A stretch of 44,292 bases of DNA from Sphingomonadales bacterium (GTDB lineage Bacteria > Pseudomonadota > Alphaproteobacteria > Sphingomonadales > Sphingomonadaceae). Shown in pieces: positions 20,745-29,746 of the stretch (position 1 is its first letter; every line of letters begins with the position of its first letter). Below the pieces are notes generated by a model that worked only from the letters and a program-made list of their open reading frames with translations, was not told the origin of the DNA and searched no databases. The position numbers and the translations under genes were made by a program. The DNA is taken from contig JAIXQY010000157.1 of NCBI GenBank assembly GCA_027485485.1, positions 1 through 44,292 on the forward strand, in the 5' to 3' direction.

Positions 20745-21901
20745 GGCGGAAAGCGCCGATCATCACCGGCGTGATAGAGGCAAACCCGATTGCCGGCGGG
20801 ATCGCGCAGCCGGGCTTCGCGCCAGCGCCAATCCTCATCGCGCGGCAGGGTTTCAAACACCACACCCGTCGCTTCCAGCTGCTTGACCCAGGCATCGAGC
20901 GCCAGCGCCTCCAGATAGATGGTCGCGCCGCCGGCCACGCCATCACCAACATGGATCGACAGCGTCACGCCATTGCCCGCCTCGAACCTGGCATAGCCAT
21001 CGGCCGGGCTGTCAACGATCAGCTTAAGCCCAAGCAGGCGATAAAAGCCCACGGACGCTGCATAATCCAGCGCCGGCAATGTGACCTGGTTGAACACGGG
21101 CGCCGGCGCCGTCACATCATTCCAAACGGTCTGTTGCCCCATTGGGCCATGGCCCTGGCCCAGGCCAGGCGCCGACAACATCGCCAGCCGCACAAAGGCT
21201 CGCGCCCGCACCACCGCTTCGGCCACTGGCAGCCCCTGCCCCAGCGAACACGCCAGCGCGGCGGCCAAGGTGCAGCCGGTGCCGTGCGTGTGCCGCGTGT
21301 CGATCCGCGCTGACACAAAGGCCTGATGGCCATGACGGGTGACCAGCCAATCGGTGAGCTGATCGCCATCCAGATGCCCGCCTTTGGCCAGCACGGCCCT
21401 CGGCCCGGCATTAAGCAGCTCCTGCGCCGCCAGCAGCATGTCGGCCGCATCGGCGACGTCGGTTTCGGTCAAGGCTTCCAGTTCCGGCGCATTGGGCGTG
21501 ATCACGCTGGCCATCGGCAACAGCCGTTGCATCAGCGCCCACACCGCCTCCTCCTCGATCAGGGCAGCACCGCCCTTGGCGATCATCACCGGATCAAGCA
21601 CGATCGGCACCTTCACGCCTTCGAGCGCGTCGGCCACGGCATTGATGATGGCCTCGTTGCCCAGCATGCCGATCTTGATCGCATCCACGCCGATATCATC
21701 GATGCAGGCGCGGATCTGGCCGGCCACGATCTCCGGCGGCACCGGGTGCACGGCGCTCACGCCTTGGGTGTTCTGCACGGTGATCGCCGTCACTGCCGTC
21801 ATGGCATAGCCGCCAAGCGCGGTAATCGTCTTGATATCGGCCTGGATGCCGGCACCGCCGCCCGAATCAGATCCCGCAATGGTCAGGATTCTAGCGACCA
21901 T
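20732..21901 (-). CDS. thiD: HMP/HMP-P kinase (ThiD) fused to C-terminal VOC/glyoxalase-like domain
   Basis: MVARILTIAGSDSGGGAGIQADIKT...DTRHTHGTGCTLAAA...GQGHGPMGQ (ThiD), continuing in frame with FNQVTLPALDYAASVGFYRLLGLKLIV...LRDPAGNRVCLYHAG (VOC). Confidence 0.92.
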   Translation of the reverse strand: MVARILTIAGSDSGGGAGIQADIKTITALGGYAMTAVTAITVQNTQGVSAVHPVPPEIVAGQIRACIDDIGVDAIKIGMLGNEAIINAVADALEGVKVPIVLDPVMIAKGGAALIEEEAVWALMQRLLPMASVITPNAPELEALTETDVADAADMLLAAQELLNAGPRAVLAKGGHLDGDQLTDWLVTRHGHQAFVSARIDTRHTHGTGCTLAAALACSLGQGLPVAEAVVRARAFVRLAMLSAPGLGQGHGPMGQQTVWNDVTAPAPVFNQVTLPALDYAASVGFYRLLGLKLIVDSPADGYARFEAGNGVTLSIHVGDGVAGGATIYLEALALDAWVKQLEATGVVFETLPRDEDWRWREARLRDPAGNRVCLYHAGDDRRFPPWRV

Positions 21902-22118
21902 GTTTGCGTTCCGTGCCGGCCGGAAAGCGCGCCAGCGCTGCGCCCACCCGCAGCGGCCGTGGCTGCAGATTCCCGCCGCAATTCGGACAAACACCGGCCA
22001 GCGGGCCGGTGGTGCAACCGGCGCAGAAGGTGCATTCGAACGAACATATATGCGCACCAGCCACATCGGCCGGCAAATCAATGCCGCAGCGTTCGCAATC
22101 AGGCCGCAGTTCCAGCAT
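21891..22118 (-). CDS. DUF1272 family small Cys-rich protein
   Basis: [55 protein letters not shown]; overlaps flanking genes on both sides. Confidence 0.9.
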   Translation of the reverse strand: MLELRPDCERCGIDLPADVAGAHICSFECTFCAGCTTGPLAGVCPNCGGNLQPRPLRVGAALARFPAGTERKHGR

Positions 22119-23464
22119 CAGGCCGCCGCCACCGCAGCACACACATCGTCCACAACGCGGGTCACCAGCGCCTTGTCCTCGCCTTCGGCCATCACGCGGA
22201 TCAGCGGTTCGGTGCCGCTCTTGCGGATCAACAGCCGGCCCTTGCCGGCCAAAGCCGCCTCTGCCGCAGCAATTGCGGCCTGCACACCGGCGGTGTCCAG
22301 CGGTGCGCCGCCCTTGAAGCGGACATTCTTCAGCAGCTGCGGCAGCGGATCAAACAGATGCAGCAATTCACTGGCCGGCTTGCCGGTGGCCACCAGCGCC
22401 GCCAGCACCTGCAAGGCCGCCACCAGCCCATCGCCAGTGGTCGCATGATCGGACAGGATGATGTGGCCCGATTGTTCGCCACCCACATTGCAACCGCTCG
22501 TCCGCATCAGTTCCAGCACATGGCGATCGCCCACGGCGGCACGGTGCATGGCGATACCGCGCCCGGCCAGGAAGCGCTCCAGCCCAAGATTCGACATCAC
22601 CGTGGCCACCAGCGCCCCGCCCTTCAATGTCCCGGCTTCGGCGGCCTGGGCGGCGATCAGCGCCATCAACTGGTCCCCATCCACCACCTGGCCGCGCTCA
22701 TCCACCACGATCAGCCGATCGGCATCGCCATCCAGCGCGATGCCGATATCGGCGCCCGATTCCAGCACCTTCAATTGCAGCGCCTTTGGATGGGTGGAGC
22801 CCACCTTGTCGTTCACATTGAACCCATCGGGCGTCACGCCAATGGCAATCACTTCGGCGCCCAGTTCCCACAACGCCTTGGGCGCCACCTTGTAGGCCGC
22901 GCCATGGGCGCAATCGATCACGATCTTCAACCGGTCGAGCCGCAGATGCTCGGGAAAGGTCGCCTTGGCGAAATGGATATAGCGGCCTTGCGCATCCTCG
23001 ATCCGACGGGCCCGGCCGATGCCGCGCGGCTCCGCCAGCGGGATGTCCTCTTCCAGCAAGGCCTCGATCGCGGCCTCGTCCTCGTCCGACAATTTATAGC
23101 CATCGGGGCCAAACAGCTTGATGCCATTGTCGTGAAACGGGTTGTGGCTGGCCGAAATCATCACGCCCAGATCGGCCCGCATCGACCGGGTGAGCATGGC
23201 CACCGCCGGCGTGGGCATCGGGCCCAGCAGGGTGACATCCATGCCGACACTGGTGAAACCGGCCACCAGCGCCGATTCCATCATATAGCCTGAAAGCCGC
23301 GTATCCTTTCCGATCACCACCCGGTGGGTGTGATGGCCGCGCAGAAAATGCCGGCCGGCCGCCTGGCCCACCTTCATGGCGATGGCGGCCGTCATCGGCG
23401 GCGTGTTGGTGAGGCCGCGGATGCCATCGGTGCCGAAGTAACGGCGCTGCTGCTTGCTGGTCAT
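22118..23464 (-). CDS. glmM: Phosphoglucosamine mutase
   Basis: [48 protein letters not shown]. Confidence 0.97.
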   Translation of the reverse strand: MTSKQQRRYFGTDGIRGLTNTPPMTAAIAMKVGQAAGRHFLRGHHTHRVVIGKDTRLSGYMMESALVAGFTSVGMDVTLLGPMPTPAVAMLTRSMRADLGVMISASHNPFHDNGIKLFGPDGYKLSDEDEAAIEALLEEDIPLAEPRGIGRARRIEDAQGRYIHFAKATFPEHLRLDRLKIVIDCAHGAAYKVAPKALWELGAEVIAIGVTPDGFNVNDKVGSTHPKALQLKVLESGADIGIALDGDADRLIVVDERGQVVDGDQLMALIAAQAAEAGTLKGGALVATVMSNLGLERFLAGRGIAMHRAAVGDRHVLELMRTSGCNVGGEQSGHIILSDHATTGDGLVAALQVLAALVATGKPASELLHLFDPLPQLLKNVRFKGGAPLDTAGVQAAIAAAEAALAGKGRLLIRKSGTEPLIRVMAEGEDKALVTRVVDDVCAAVAAA

Positions 23465-23644
23465 GGGGACAAGCCTTAGCGTGGCGCGAACGGCTTTGGA
23501 AGGATTGCGCGTGCAAAGCAGCCGGATCGGCCGGCGCTGCGTTTCCACCTTGTGGCCGGCCGTGACCGCACGACCAGCGGAAATCGGCTATCGTCTTCAC
23601 GCACTGGCTGGCATGCGGCGCGGGGTGGGATTAACCTTCCCATC

Positions 23645-24250
23645 ATGCACGCGCCCGTTGCCCCAGCTGTCCATGGCCTCGATTTCGAGACGATGAATGC
23701 CGCACGTTTTGTCCGCGATGCGACCTATGACGGGGTGTTTTTCATCGCGGTGAAAACCACCGGCATCTATTGCCGCCCAGTCTGCCGGGTGCGCCAACCG
23801 CTCACCCGCAATATCAGTTTCTATCCCAGCGCGGCGGCGTGCGAGAAGGCGGGGTATCGGCCCTGCCTCAAATGCCGGCCGGAATCGGCGCCCTTCTGCC
23901 CGGCCTGGAACGGCACCCGCACCACGGTGGAACGCGCCTGCCGGTTGATCGACGATGGCGCCCTCGATGGCGACGGCACGGTGGAGGCGCTCGCCAGCCG
24001 GTGCGGCGTTGGCGCCCGCCATCTGGCCCGCTTGTTTCAGCAGCATCTGGGCGCATCCCCCGTTGCCGTGGCGCAAACCCGCCGGGTGCAGCGGGCGATG
24101 AAGATGATCGCCCACACGCAAATGCCGATGACCGACATTGCCCACCAGGCCGGCTTTGCCTCCTTGCGGCGTTTCAACGAAGTGATTGCCGCCCGCTATG
24201 GCCGCAGCCCCACCGCCCTGCGCAAGCTGCGGCCGCACAGTGTGACTTGA
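23645..24250 (+). CDS. Ada N-terminal metal-binding domain + AraC-type HTH regulator
   Basis: FFIAVKTTGIYCRPVCRVRQP...GYRPCLKCRPE (four Cys ligands), AraC HTH MTDIAHQAGFASLRRFNEVIAARYGRSPTALR; no C-terminal repair domain. Confidence 0.92.
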   Translation: MHAPVAPAVHGLDFETMNAARFVRDATYDGVFFIAVKTTGIYCRPVCRVRQPLTRNISFYPSAAACEKAGYRPCLKCRPESAPFCPAWNGTRTTVERACRLIDDGALDGDGTVEALASRCGVGARHLARLFQQHLGASPVAVAQTRRVQRAMKMIAHTQMPMTDIAHQAGFASLRRFNEVIAARYGRSPTALRKLRPHSVT

Positions 24251-24283
24251 CCAAAGCCCACCCAAGCCACTAGGCCGGGCATT

Positions 24284-24373
24284 GGACAGATGGCCGAGTG
24301 GTTTAAGGCAGCGGTCTTGAAAACCGCCGTGGGTGAAAGCTCACCGTGGGTTCGAATCCCACTCTGTCCGCCA
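24284..24373 (+). tRNA. tRNA-Ser (anticodon UGA), CCA encoded
   Basis: Acceptor GGACAGA/TCTGTCC, anticodon loop CTTGAAA, long variable arm, GGTTCGAATCC T-arm, 3' CCA. Confidence 0.96.
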
Positions 24374-24407
24374 AGAACTCGGCCGCGAGGATGAATTGGC
24401 TGCGCCG

Positions 24408-25427
24408 ATGACGTTCGACCCCACCCTGCACCCACATCGCCGCGCCGATCCGCTCAGCGGCCGGCATGTGCTGGTGTCGCCGCACCGGGCATTGCGGCCG
24501 TGGCTGGGGCAGCAGGATGCGCCCGAAACGGCGGATCTGCCGGCCCATGATCCGGATTGTTATCTGTGTGCGGGCAATCTTCGGGTCGGCGGGGTGAGAA
24601 ACCCGGATTACACCGGGCCCTATGTGTTCGAAAATGATTTCCCGGCGTTGTTGCCGCAAACACCTGCCATCGGGTCAGCGGACGACCCGCTGTTCGTGAT
24701 GGAGACCGCACGCGGCACCAGCCGGGTCATCTGTTTTTCGCCGGACCATTCGGCCACCCTGCCCCGCCTGAGCCCCGCCGCCATGCGCGCGGTGGTGGAT
24801 ATCTGGTGCGAACAGACCGCGGAACTGGGCCGCGATTATGCCTGGGTGCAGCTGTTCGAGAACAAGGGCGCCATGATGGGCTGTTCCAACCCGCACCCGC
24901 ATGGCCAATTATGGGCGGTGAATTATCTGCCTGATGATGTGCAGCGGGAGGATGATCGGCAGCGCGCCTATTTCGCGCGCCACGGCCGGGCGATGTTGCT
25001 GGATGTGGTGGAGCGCGAGTTGGCCGCCCAGGAACGCCTGGTGGTGAGCAATGCCGACTGGCTGGCCATCGTGCCGTTCTGGGCGGGCTGGCCGTTTGAA
25101 ACCCTGCTTCTGCCGCGCTTTGCGGTTGCCCGACTGCCCGATCTGACCGACGATCAGCGGCAATCGCTGGCAGAGATCATCCAACAGCTTACCCGCACTT
25201 ATGATGCGCTGTTCAACACCAGTTTTCCCTATTCCATGGGTTGGCACGGGGCGCCGTTTGATGGGCGTGGCAGCGATGGCTGGCAGCTTCACGCGCATTT
25301 CTATCCCCCGCTGCTCCGGTCGGCGTCGATCCGCAAGTTCATGGTCGGCTATGAGATGCTCACCGAAGCGCAGCGCGACCTGACGCCCGAGCAGGCCGCC
25401 GCCCGGTTGCGCGCCGTGGTGCCCTGA
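24408..25427 (+). CDS. galT: Galactose-1-phosphate uridylyltransferase
   Basis: [15 protein letters not shown] active site; [20 protein letters not shown]. Track start 24333 lies inside the tRNA, so ATG 24408 is used. Confidence 0.95.
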   Translation: MTFDPTLHPHRRADPLSGRHVLVSPHRALRPWLGQQDAPETADLPAHDPDCYLCAGNLRVGGVRNPDYTGPYVFENDFPALLPQTPAIGSADDPLFVMETARGTSRVICFSPDHSATLPRLSPAAMRAVVDIWCEQTAELGRDYAWVQLFENKGAMMGCSNPHPHGQLWAVNYLPDDVQREDDRQRAYFARHGRAMLLDVVERELAAQERLVVSNADWLAIVPFWAGWPFETLLLPRFAVARLPDLTDDQRQSLAEIIQQLTRTYDALFNTSFPYSMGWHGAPFDGRGSDGWQLHAHFYPPLLRSASIRKFMVGYEMLTEAQRDLTPEQAAARLRAVVP

Positions 25428-25439
25428 AGGAGCATTGCC

Positions 25440-26591
25440 ATGATGCAGACCGCCAAAGCGCGTGCCGTTGCGGCCTTTCGCCGGCATTTCGGCACGGAAC
25501 CGGCGATGCTGTTCCGCGCGCCGGGCCGGGTGAATCTGATTGGCGAGCACACGGACTATAATGACGGCTTCGTGCTGCCCTGCGCGATAGACCGTGATGC
25601 GGTGGTGGCCATCGGGCCATCAAATGACGCCGATATCAGCGTCGTTGCCTGCGATGTTGACGATGCGCGGGACCAGTTTGCGTTTGGCGACACGATTGTT
25701 CCGGTGGCGGCCGGATGGGCCAATTATGTGCGTGGGATCGTCAAGATCATGCAAGACGATGGCATCGCGCTGGTGCCGGCCCAATTGACCATCGCCGCTG
25801 ATGTCCCGCTCGGCTCGGGCCTGTCGTCGTCGGCTGCGCTCACCATAGCGGTGGGCAACGCCCTGGCCGGGATTGCCGGCCAGGCCATCGATCCAACCCG
25901 GATGGCCCTTCTGGCGCAGCGCACCGAGAATCTGTTCGTTGGCTGTGCCTGCGGGATCATGGATCAGCTGATCTCGGCCCGGGCTGCCGCCGGGCAGGCG
26001 CTGCTGATCGATTGCCGATCGTTGGACTGTGCGCCGGTGGCGATCCCCGATGATGTGGCCATCATCATTGCCCACTCCGGCATCCGTCATGCCAATACCG
26101 ATGGGGCTTATAATGAACGGCGCCGCCAGTGCGAGGCCGCCGCGCGCCATTATGGGGTGGCCGCCCTGCGCGACCTCGCCGAGGAGCAACTGCTCGCTGG
26201 CCGCGCCGGATTGGACGAGACCAGCTTTCGCCGCGCCCGCCATGTTGTCACCGAGAATGCCCGCACGCTGGCGGCGGCTCAGGCCCTGGAAACCGGCGAT
26301 ATGGCCCGGCTGGGCCAACTGATGGCGCAATCCCACGCCTCCATGCGCGATGATTTCGAAATCACCGTGCCGGCGATCGATCAGTTGGCGGCGATCATGG
26401 CCACGCCGCTGGACGCTATTGGTGGCGCGCGGATGACCGGCGGCGGCTTTGGCGGCTGCGTGGTGGCGGTTGCGCCGGCCAGCAAGGTGCCGGCCGTGCT
26501 CGACGCCATTGCCCGCGATTATCGCACCCCGGCCGGTTTGCCGGCAGACGTGTTCGTTTGCCGCCCAAGCGCCGGAGCCGGGCTGGCCTGA
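25440..26591 (+). CDS. galK: Galactokinase
   Basis: FRAPGRVNLIGEHTDYNDGFVLPCAID; PLGSGLSSSAAL; MTGGGFGGCVVAV. Confidence 0.97.
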   Translation: MMQTAKARAVAAFRRHFGTEPAMLFRAPGRVNLIGEHTDYNDGFVLPCAIDRDAVVAIGPSNDADISVVACDVDDARDQFAFGDTIVPVAAGWANYVRGIVKIMQDDGIALVPAQLTIAADVPLGSGLSSSAALTIAVGNALAGIAGQAIDPTRMALLAQRTENLFVGCACGIMDQLISARAAAGQALLIDCRSLDCAPVAIPDDVAIIIAHSGIRHANTDGAYNERRRQCEAAARHYGVAALRDLAEEQLLAGRAGLDETSFRRARHVVTENARTLAAAQALETGDMARLGQLMAQSHASMRDDFEITVPAIDQLAAIMATPLDAIGGARMTGGGFGGCVVAVAPASKVPAVLDAIARDYRTPAGLPADVFVCRPSAGAGLA

Positions 26592-29500
26592 ATCGTGCCA
26601 GCCGGCATGGACATCAGCGGCTTGGACGCGTCACCGATGATGGCAAAGCCCGACCAGTAATAAGGATGTGACGTTTCCAGCACGTCCATCATCCGCAATT
26701 GCGACTGGCGCAGCGCTTCGCCCACACTGATGCGGCCCACATCGGCAAACAGGCCGGTGATCAGGGTTTTTGTCGCGTCAAAAGCATCGGGCACCGGCCA
26801 ATGGCTGGCAATCACCGCCCGCGCTCCGGCCCCCACAAAGGCACGCACCAGGCCATCCAGCGCGAAATTGCCGCCGGTGGTGATGCCGGCTTCGCGTGTG
26901 GCCGATGCCGTGGCGGCGCCAGCGGTGTCGCACGCCGAAAGAATGATGGTATCGGCATCCAGGGAGAGATCGAAAATCTCCTTGAAGCTGAGCAGGCCAT
27001 CGGTGCCAGCCTTGCCAAAGCTGGTGAGCAGCGCCGGGCGGGCCGGGCATTCCGGGCGCGGCGCCGTCACCAGGCCGTGGGTGGCGAAATGCAGCACGCG
27101 ATAATTTCTCAGGTCGCGCCGCTCCATCATGTTGGTGTCGGTAAAGCCGGTCTGGATTTCCACCGCCGAACCGGCGTTCTTCAGCAGATCGGCGGCCAAC
27201 TTCAATTCGGCTGACGAGATCGGGTGGGCCCATTCCGAAATCGGCCAATCACATTCGGTGCGCGGCGGCACCGTGCTGGCGATCACCGGCGGCGGGCTGG
27301 CTGGGGCCACGGCCAAAACCACGGGCGGCGGGGCAGCCTTGTTGCCCTTGCTGCCCTTGCCACGCGCGGCTGGCAGCGGGGTCGGGGCTGGCGGTGGCGG
27401 CAACACCGGCGGGCGGGCTTCCACCGGAATGTCGTTCTCGCCCATGCCCAGATAGGCCCGCTGGGCCCGGCTGCCAGCCAGGGTACGCACATCGATGAAG
27501 GCCTTGGGGCTGGTGGCGGTGGAAACAATATGATCCCGGCCAATCCAGGCCAGGCCGCGCGTGTCAAAGGCATCGGCGTTGGCATCATCCTGCCGCGCCT
27601 GATAGGCGGCCAGCCCATCATCCTTGGCCAGCAACAGGTTGAACGGCAGCTGTAGCAACGGGCCATCCGGCTCCACGATCAGGTGGCGGCTGGCCAGCAC
27701 GTTCTTGTTGCCCGGCGCATCGGCAGGGCCCATCAGCAGCGTGTAAAGCTTGCGCGCCGCGGCCGCATCAAAGGGATAGGTGGTGGGCCGGCCGGCTTCG
27801 AAAATCACCACGCTGTCGCGGATGGTCTTCACCAGCTTGCCCAGTTCGGCCGAATCCGCGGCCACCTTGTGCACACTGGCGCTTTCACGACCGACGATCA
27901 GCACATAGGATTGATCGGCCAGGATGATCTGCTTGAAATAGGCCTCATCCGCCTTCAACGCCGCCTGCAGATCGGCAAGCCGCACCGTGCCACCCGAAAT
28001 CGACCGGAAGCGCGGAAACTCCGCCAGCTTGGCCAGCACCGCGGTCTGGTCGCGGCCCAGGCCATTCAAACGGTCCCGCAAGGCAACCATCTGTTCCTGT
28101 TCCAGCGCATTGGGCGCTTCCACCTGTTGCAGACGTTCCAGATCGGCCTGCACCCGCACCAGATCGCGCGACAGGGTGATGGACTGGCGGAACAGGCCCG
28201 ACGCTTCATCGCTGCCGCCCGACAATTCGCGCGCCAGCACCGCCTGGGTTTGCGCCACACCGGGCCGCACCAGGATCTGCGCCGCATCAAACATGTCGGC
28301 CGCGGCCGTGGCATCGCCGCGCGTGGCCAGCAGTGCCAGCCAGGGTTCCAGCAACGGGCCCAGCACCTGCCCGGCGCCCGGAGTTTCCGGCGCCGCCTTG
28401 ATCACGGAACGATACATGGTTGCAGCAGCATCCGGCTGGCCAAGGCGGGAGAGCATGGCCGCCTGCCGCGCCTGCAGGGCCAGCAAGGCCGCCGATTGTG
28501 GGAACTGCGCACTGGTGAGCGTGACGGCTTCGGTCATCGCCGCCAGCGCCGGTGCGCTCTGGCCGTTGCGTTCGGCCACGCGGGCAAGCTCGCTGGCCAC
28601 GGCCGCCCGCAGCCACAGGATGGACAGCACCCGCCCCCCGCGCACGCCAGACAAATCGCGCTGAGCCTGCAACAAGGACGTCTGGGCCGTGGCCAGTTCC
28701 CCGGTGGCCGCCAGGGCAGCCCCGCGCAGATACAGCGCCTGCCCATCAAGGATGGTGGCGCGCTCTTCGGGTGACAATGTCGCGCTGCCGGATCCCAGTG
28801 CCCGCAAGGCCGCATCATCGGTGTTCAGCCGCTGGGCCAAGGGAATGTCGATATAACCTTGCGACAGCCGGCTGGTGTCGATGGTGCCGCCGTTCCCCGA
28901 AACGGCGCGTTGCAGCGCTGTCAATGCAGCCGCCGGTTGGCGCTGATTGAGTGCATGCTGGGCCAACGCGTTGCGCACCAGACGGCCAGCCACCGGATCA
29001 CTGCCATCCAGCGCCTGCGTGGCGCGGGCAAACAGCCGTGTCGCCTCGGCAAAACGGCCAAGATTGGATTGTTGCAGGCCCTGGTTTACCAGATATTCGG
29101 TGCTGCGGGTGAACCCGGCTGTGCCCTGGCGACTGCGTTCGACCAGCAGATCGAAAAACTCGGCGGATTCGGCAAAGCTGGCAGCGTTGTTGCGCAGATA
29201 GGCTTCGGCCAAGGCCTGCCCCGGTTCCAGATTGCCGGCCTGGATGCGCGCAAACGCGGCCGGATCGCCGGCTTCGGTGGCGGCAACCTCCACGGTGCCC
29301 ACCACTGGCGCATCGGCGATCAATGTTTTCAGCCCCAACTCCAGCGCGGAGGCATAGCCTGCCAGACCATCGGCAACATACAAGGTCTTGCCGATCTGCC
29401 GCTGCAACCGCACCCGGGTCAGCCCGTCCACCGTGCAGCGGCTGCTCACCACGCCGGGCAAACCGGCCAGATTGGCCGGCGCGGGGGCCGGGCAGCCACC

Positions 29501-29746
29501 TGGCAAGGCCGGCGCCGTGCCGCGCAGCGCCAGCAGCCGGCCCACCGGCATGGCCGCATCCCGGCACACCAGCTGATAGGCTCTGTCAAACAGGCCCTTC
29601 AGCGCCGGATCGGCCACCTGCACCTGGGCCGTGCACAACACCCCGGCGTTGCCAATGCGGAAACTGTCCGCCAGGGCCAGGCTTTCGGCGGCTGCCGGAT
29701 GGGGGATGGCCAGCGCCAACAGCGCAATCGGCAATAGGCGGCGCAT
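26519..29746 (-). CDS. Secreted CHAT-domain (caspase-like) protein with TPR-rich N-terminus
   Basis: Signal peptide MRRLLPIALLALAIPHPAAA; CHAT motifs VLHFATHG (His codon 27077-27079) and IILSACDTAG (Cys codon 26930-26932), ASHWPV, HPYYWSGFAIIGD. Confidence 0.93.
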   Translation of the reverse strand: MRRLLPIALLALAIPHPAAAESLALADSFRIGNAGVLCTAQVQVADPALKGLFDRAYQLVCRDAAMPVGRLLALRGTAPALPGGCPAPAPANLAGLPGVVSSRCTVDGLTRVRLQRQIGKTLYVADGLAGYASALELGLKTLIADAPVVGTVEVAATEAGDPAAFARIQAGNLEPGQALAEAYLRNNAASFAESAEFFDLLVERSRQGTAGFTRSTEYLVNQGLQQSNLGRFAEATRLFARATQALDGSDPVAGRLVRNALAQHALNQRQPAAALTALQRAVSGNGGTIDTSRLSQGYIDIPLAQRLNTDDAALRALGSGSATLSPEERATILDGQALYLRGAALAATGELATAQTSLLQAQRDLSGVRGGRVLSILWLRAAVASELARVAERNGQSAPALAAMTEAVTLTSAQFPQSAALLALQARQAAMLSRLGQPDAAATMYRSVIKAAPETPGAGQVLGPLLEPWLALLATRGDATAAADMFDAAQILVRPGVAQTQAVLARELSGGSDEASGLFRQSITLSRDLVRVQADLERLQQVEAPNALEQEQMVALRDRLNGLGRDQTAVLAKLAEFPRFRSISGGTVRLADLQAALKADEAYFKQIILADQSYVLIVGRESASVHKVAADSAELGKLVKTIRDSVVIFEAGRPTTYPFDAAAARKLYTLLMGPADAPGNKNVLASRHLIVEPDGPLLQLPFNLLLAKDDGLAAYQARQDDANADAFDTRGLAWIGRDHIVSTATSPKAFIDVRTLAGSRAQRAYLGMGENDIPVEARPPVLPPPPAPTPLPAARGKGSKGNKAAPPPVVLAVAPASPPPVIASTVPPRTECDWPISEWAHPISSAELKLAADLLKNAGSAVEIQTGFTDTNMMERRDLRNYRVLHFATHGLVTAPRPECPARPALLTSFGKAGTDGLLSFKEIFDLSLDADTIILSACDTAGAATASATREAGITTGGNFALDGLVRAFVGAGARAVIASHWPVPDAFDATKTLITGLFADVGRISVGEALRQSQLRMMDVLETSHPYYWSGFAIIGDASKPLMSMPAGTIQASPAPALGRQTNTSAGKPAGVR

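Noticed and set aside
21902-22081. N-terminal extension of thiD (ORF track to 22081) or a TPP riboswitch ahead of it
   Set aside because: The region is the overlapping DUF1272 gene; ThiD starts at MVARILTIAGSDSGGG, and there is no room for a riboswitch.
21326-23293. 655-aa plus-strand ORF
   Set aside because: Antisense of thiD and glmM; His/Gln/Arg-rich translation without recognisable motifs.
24333-24407. 5' extension of galT into the tRNA gene
   Set aside because: tRNA-Ser is unambiguous here; the GalT fold starts at [12 protein letters not shown] (24408).
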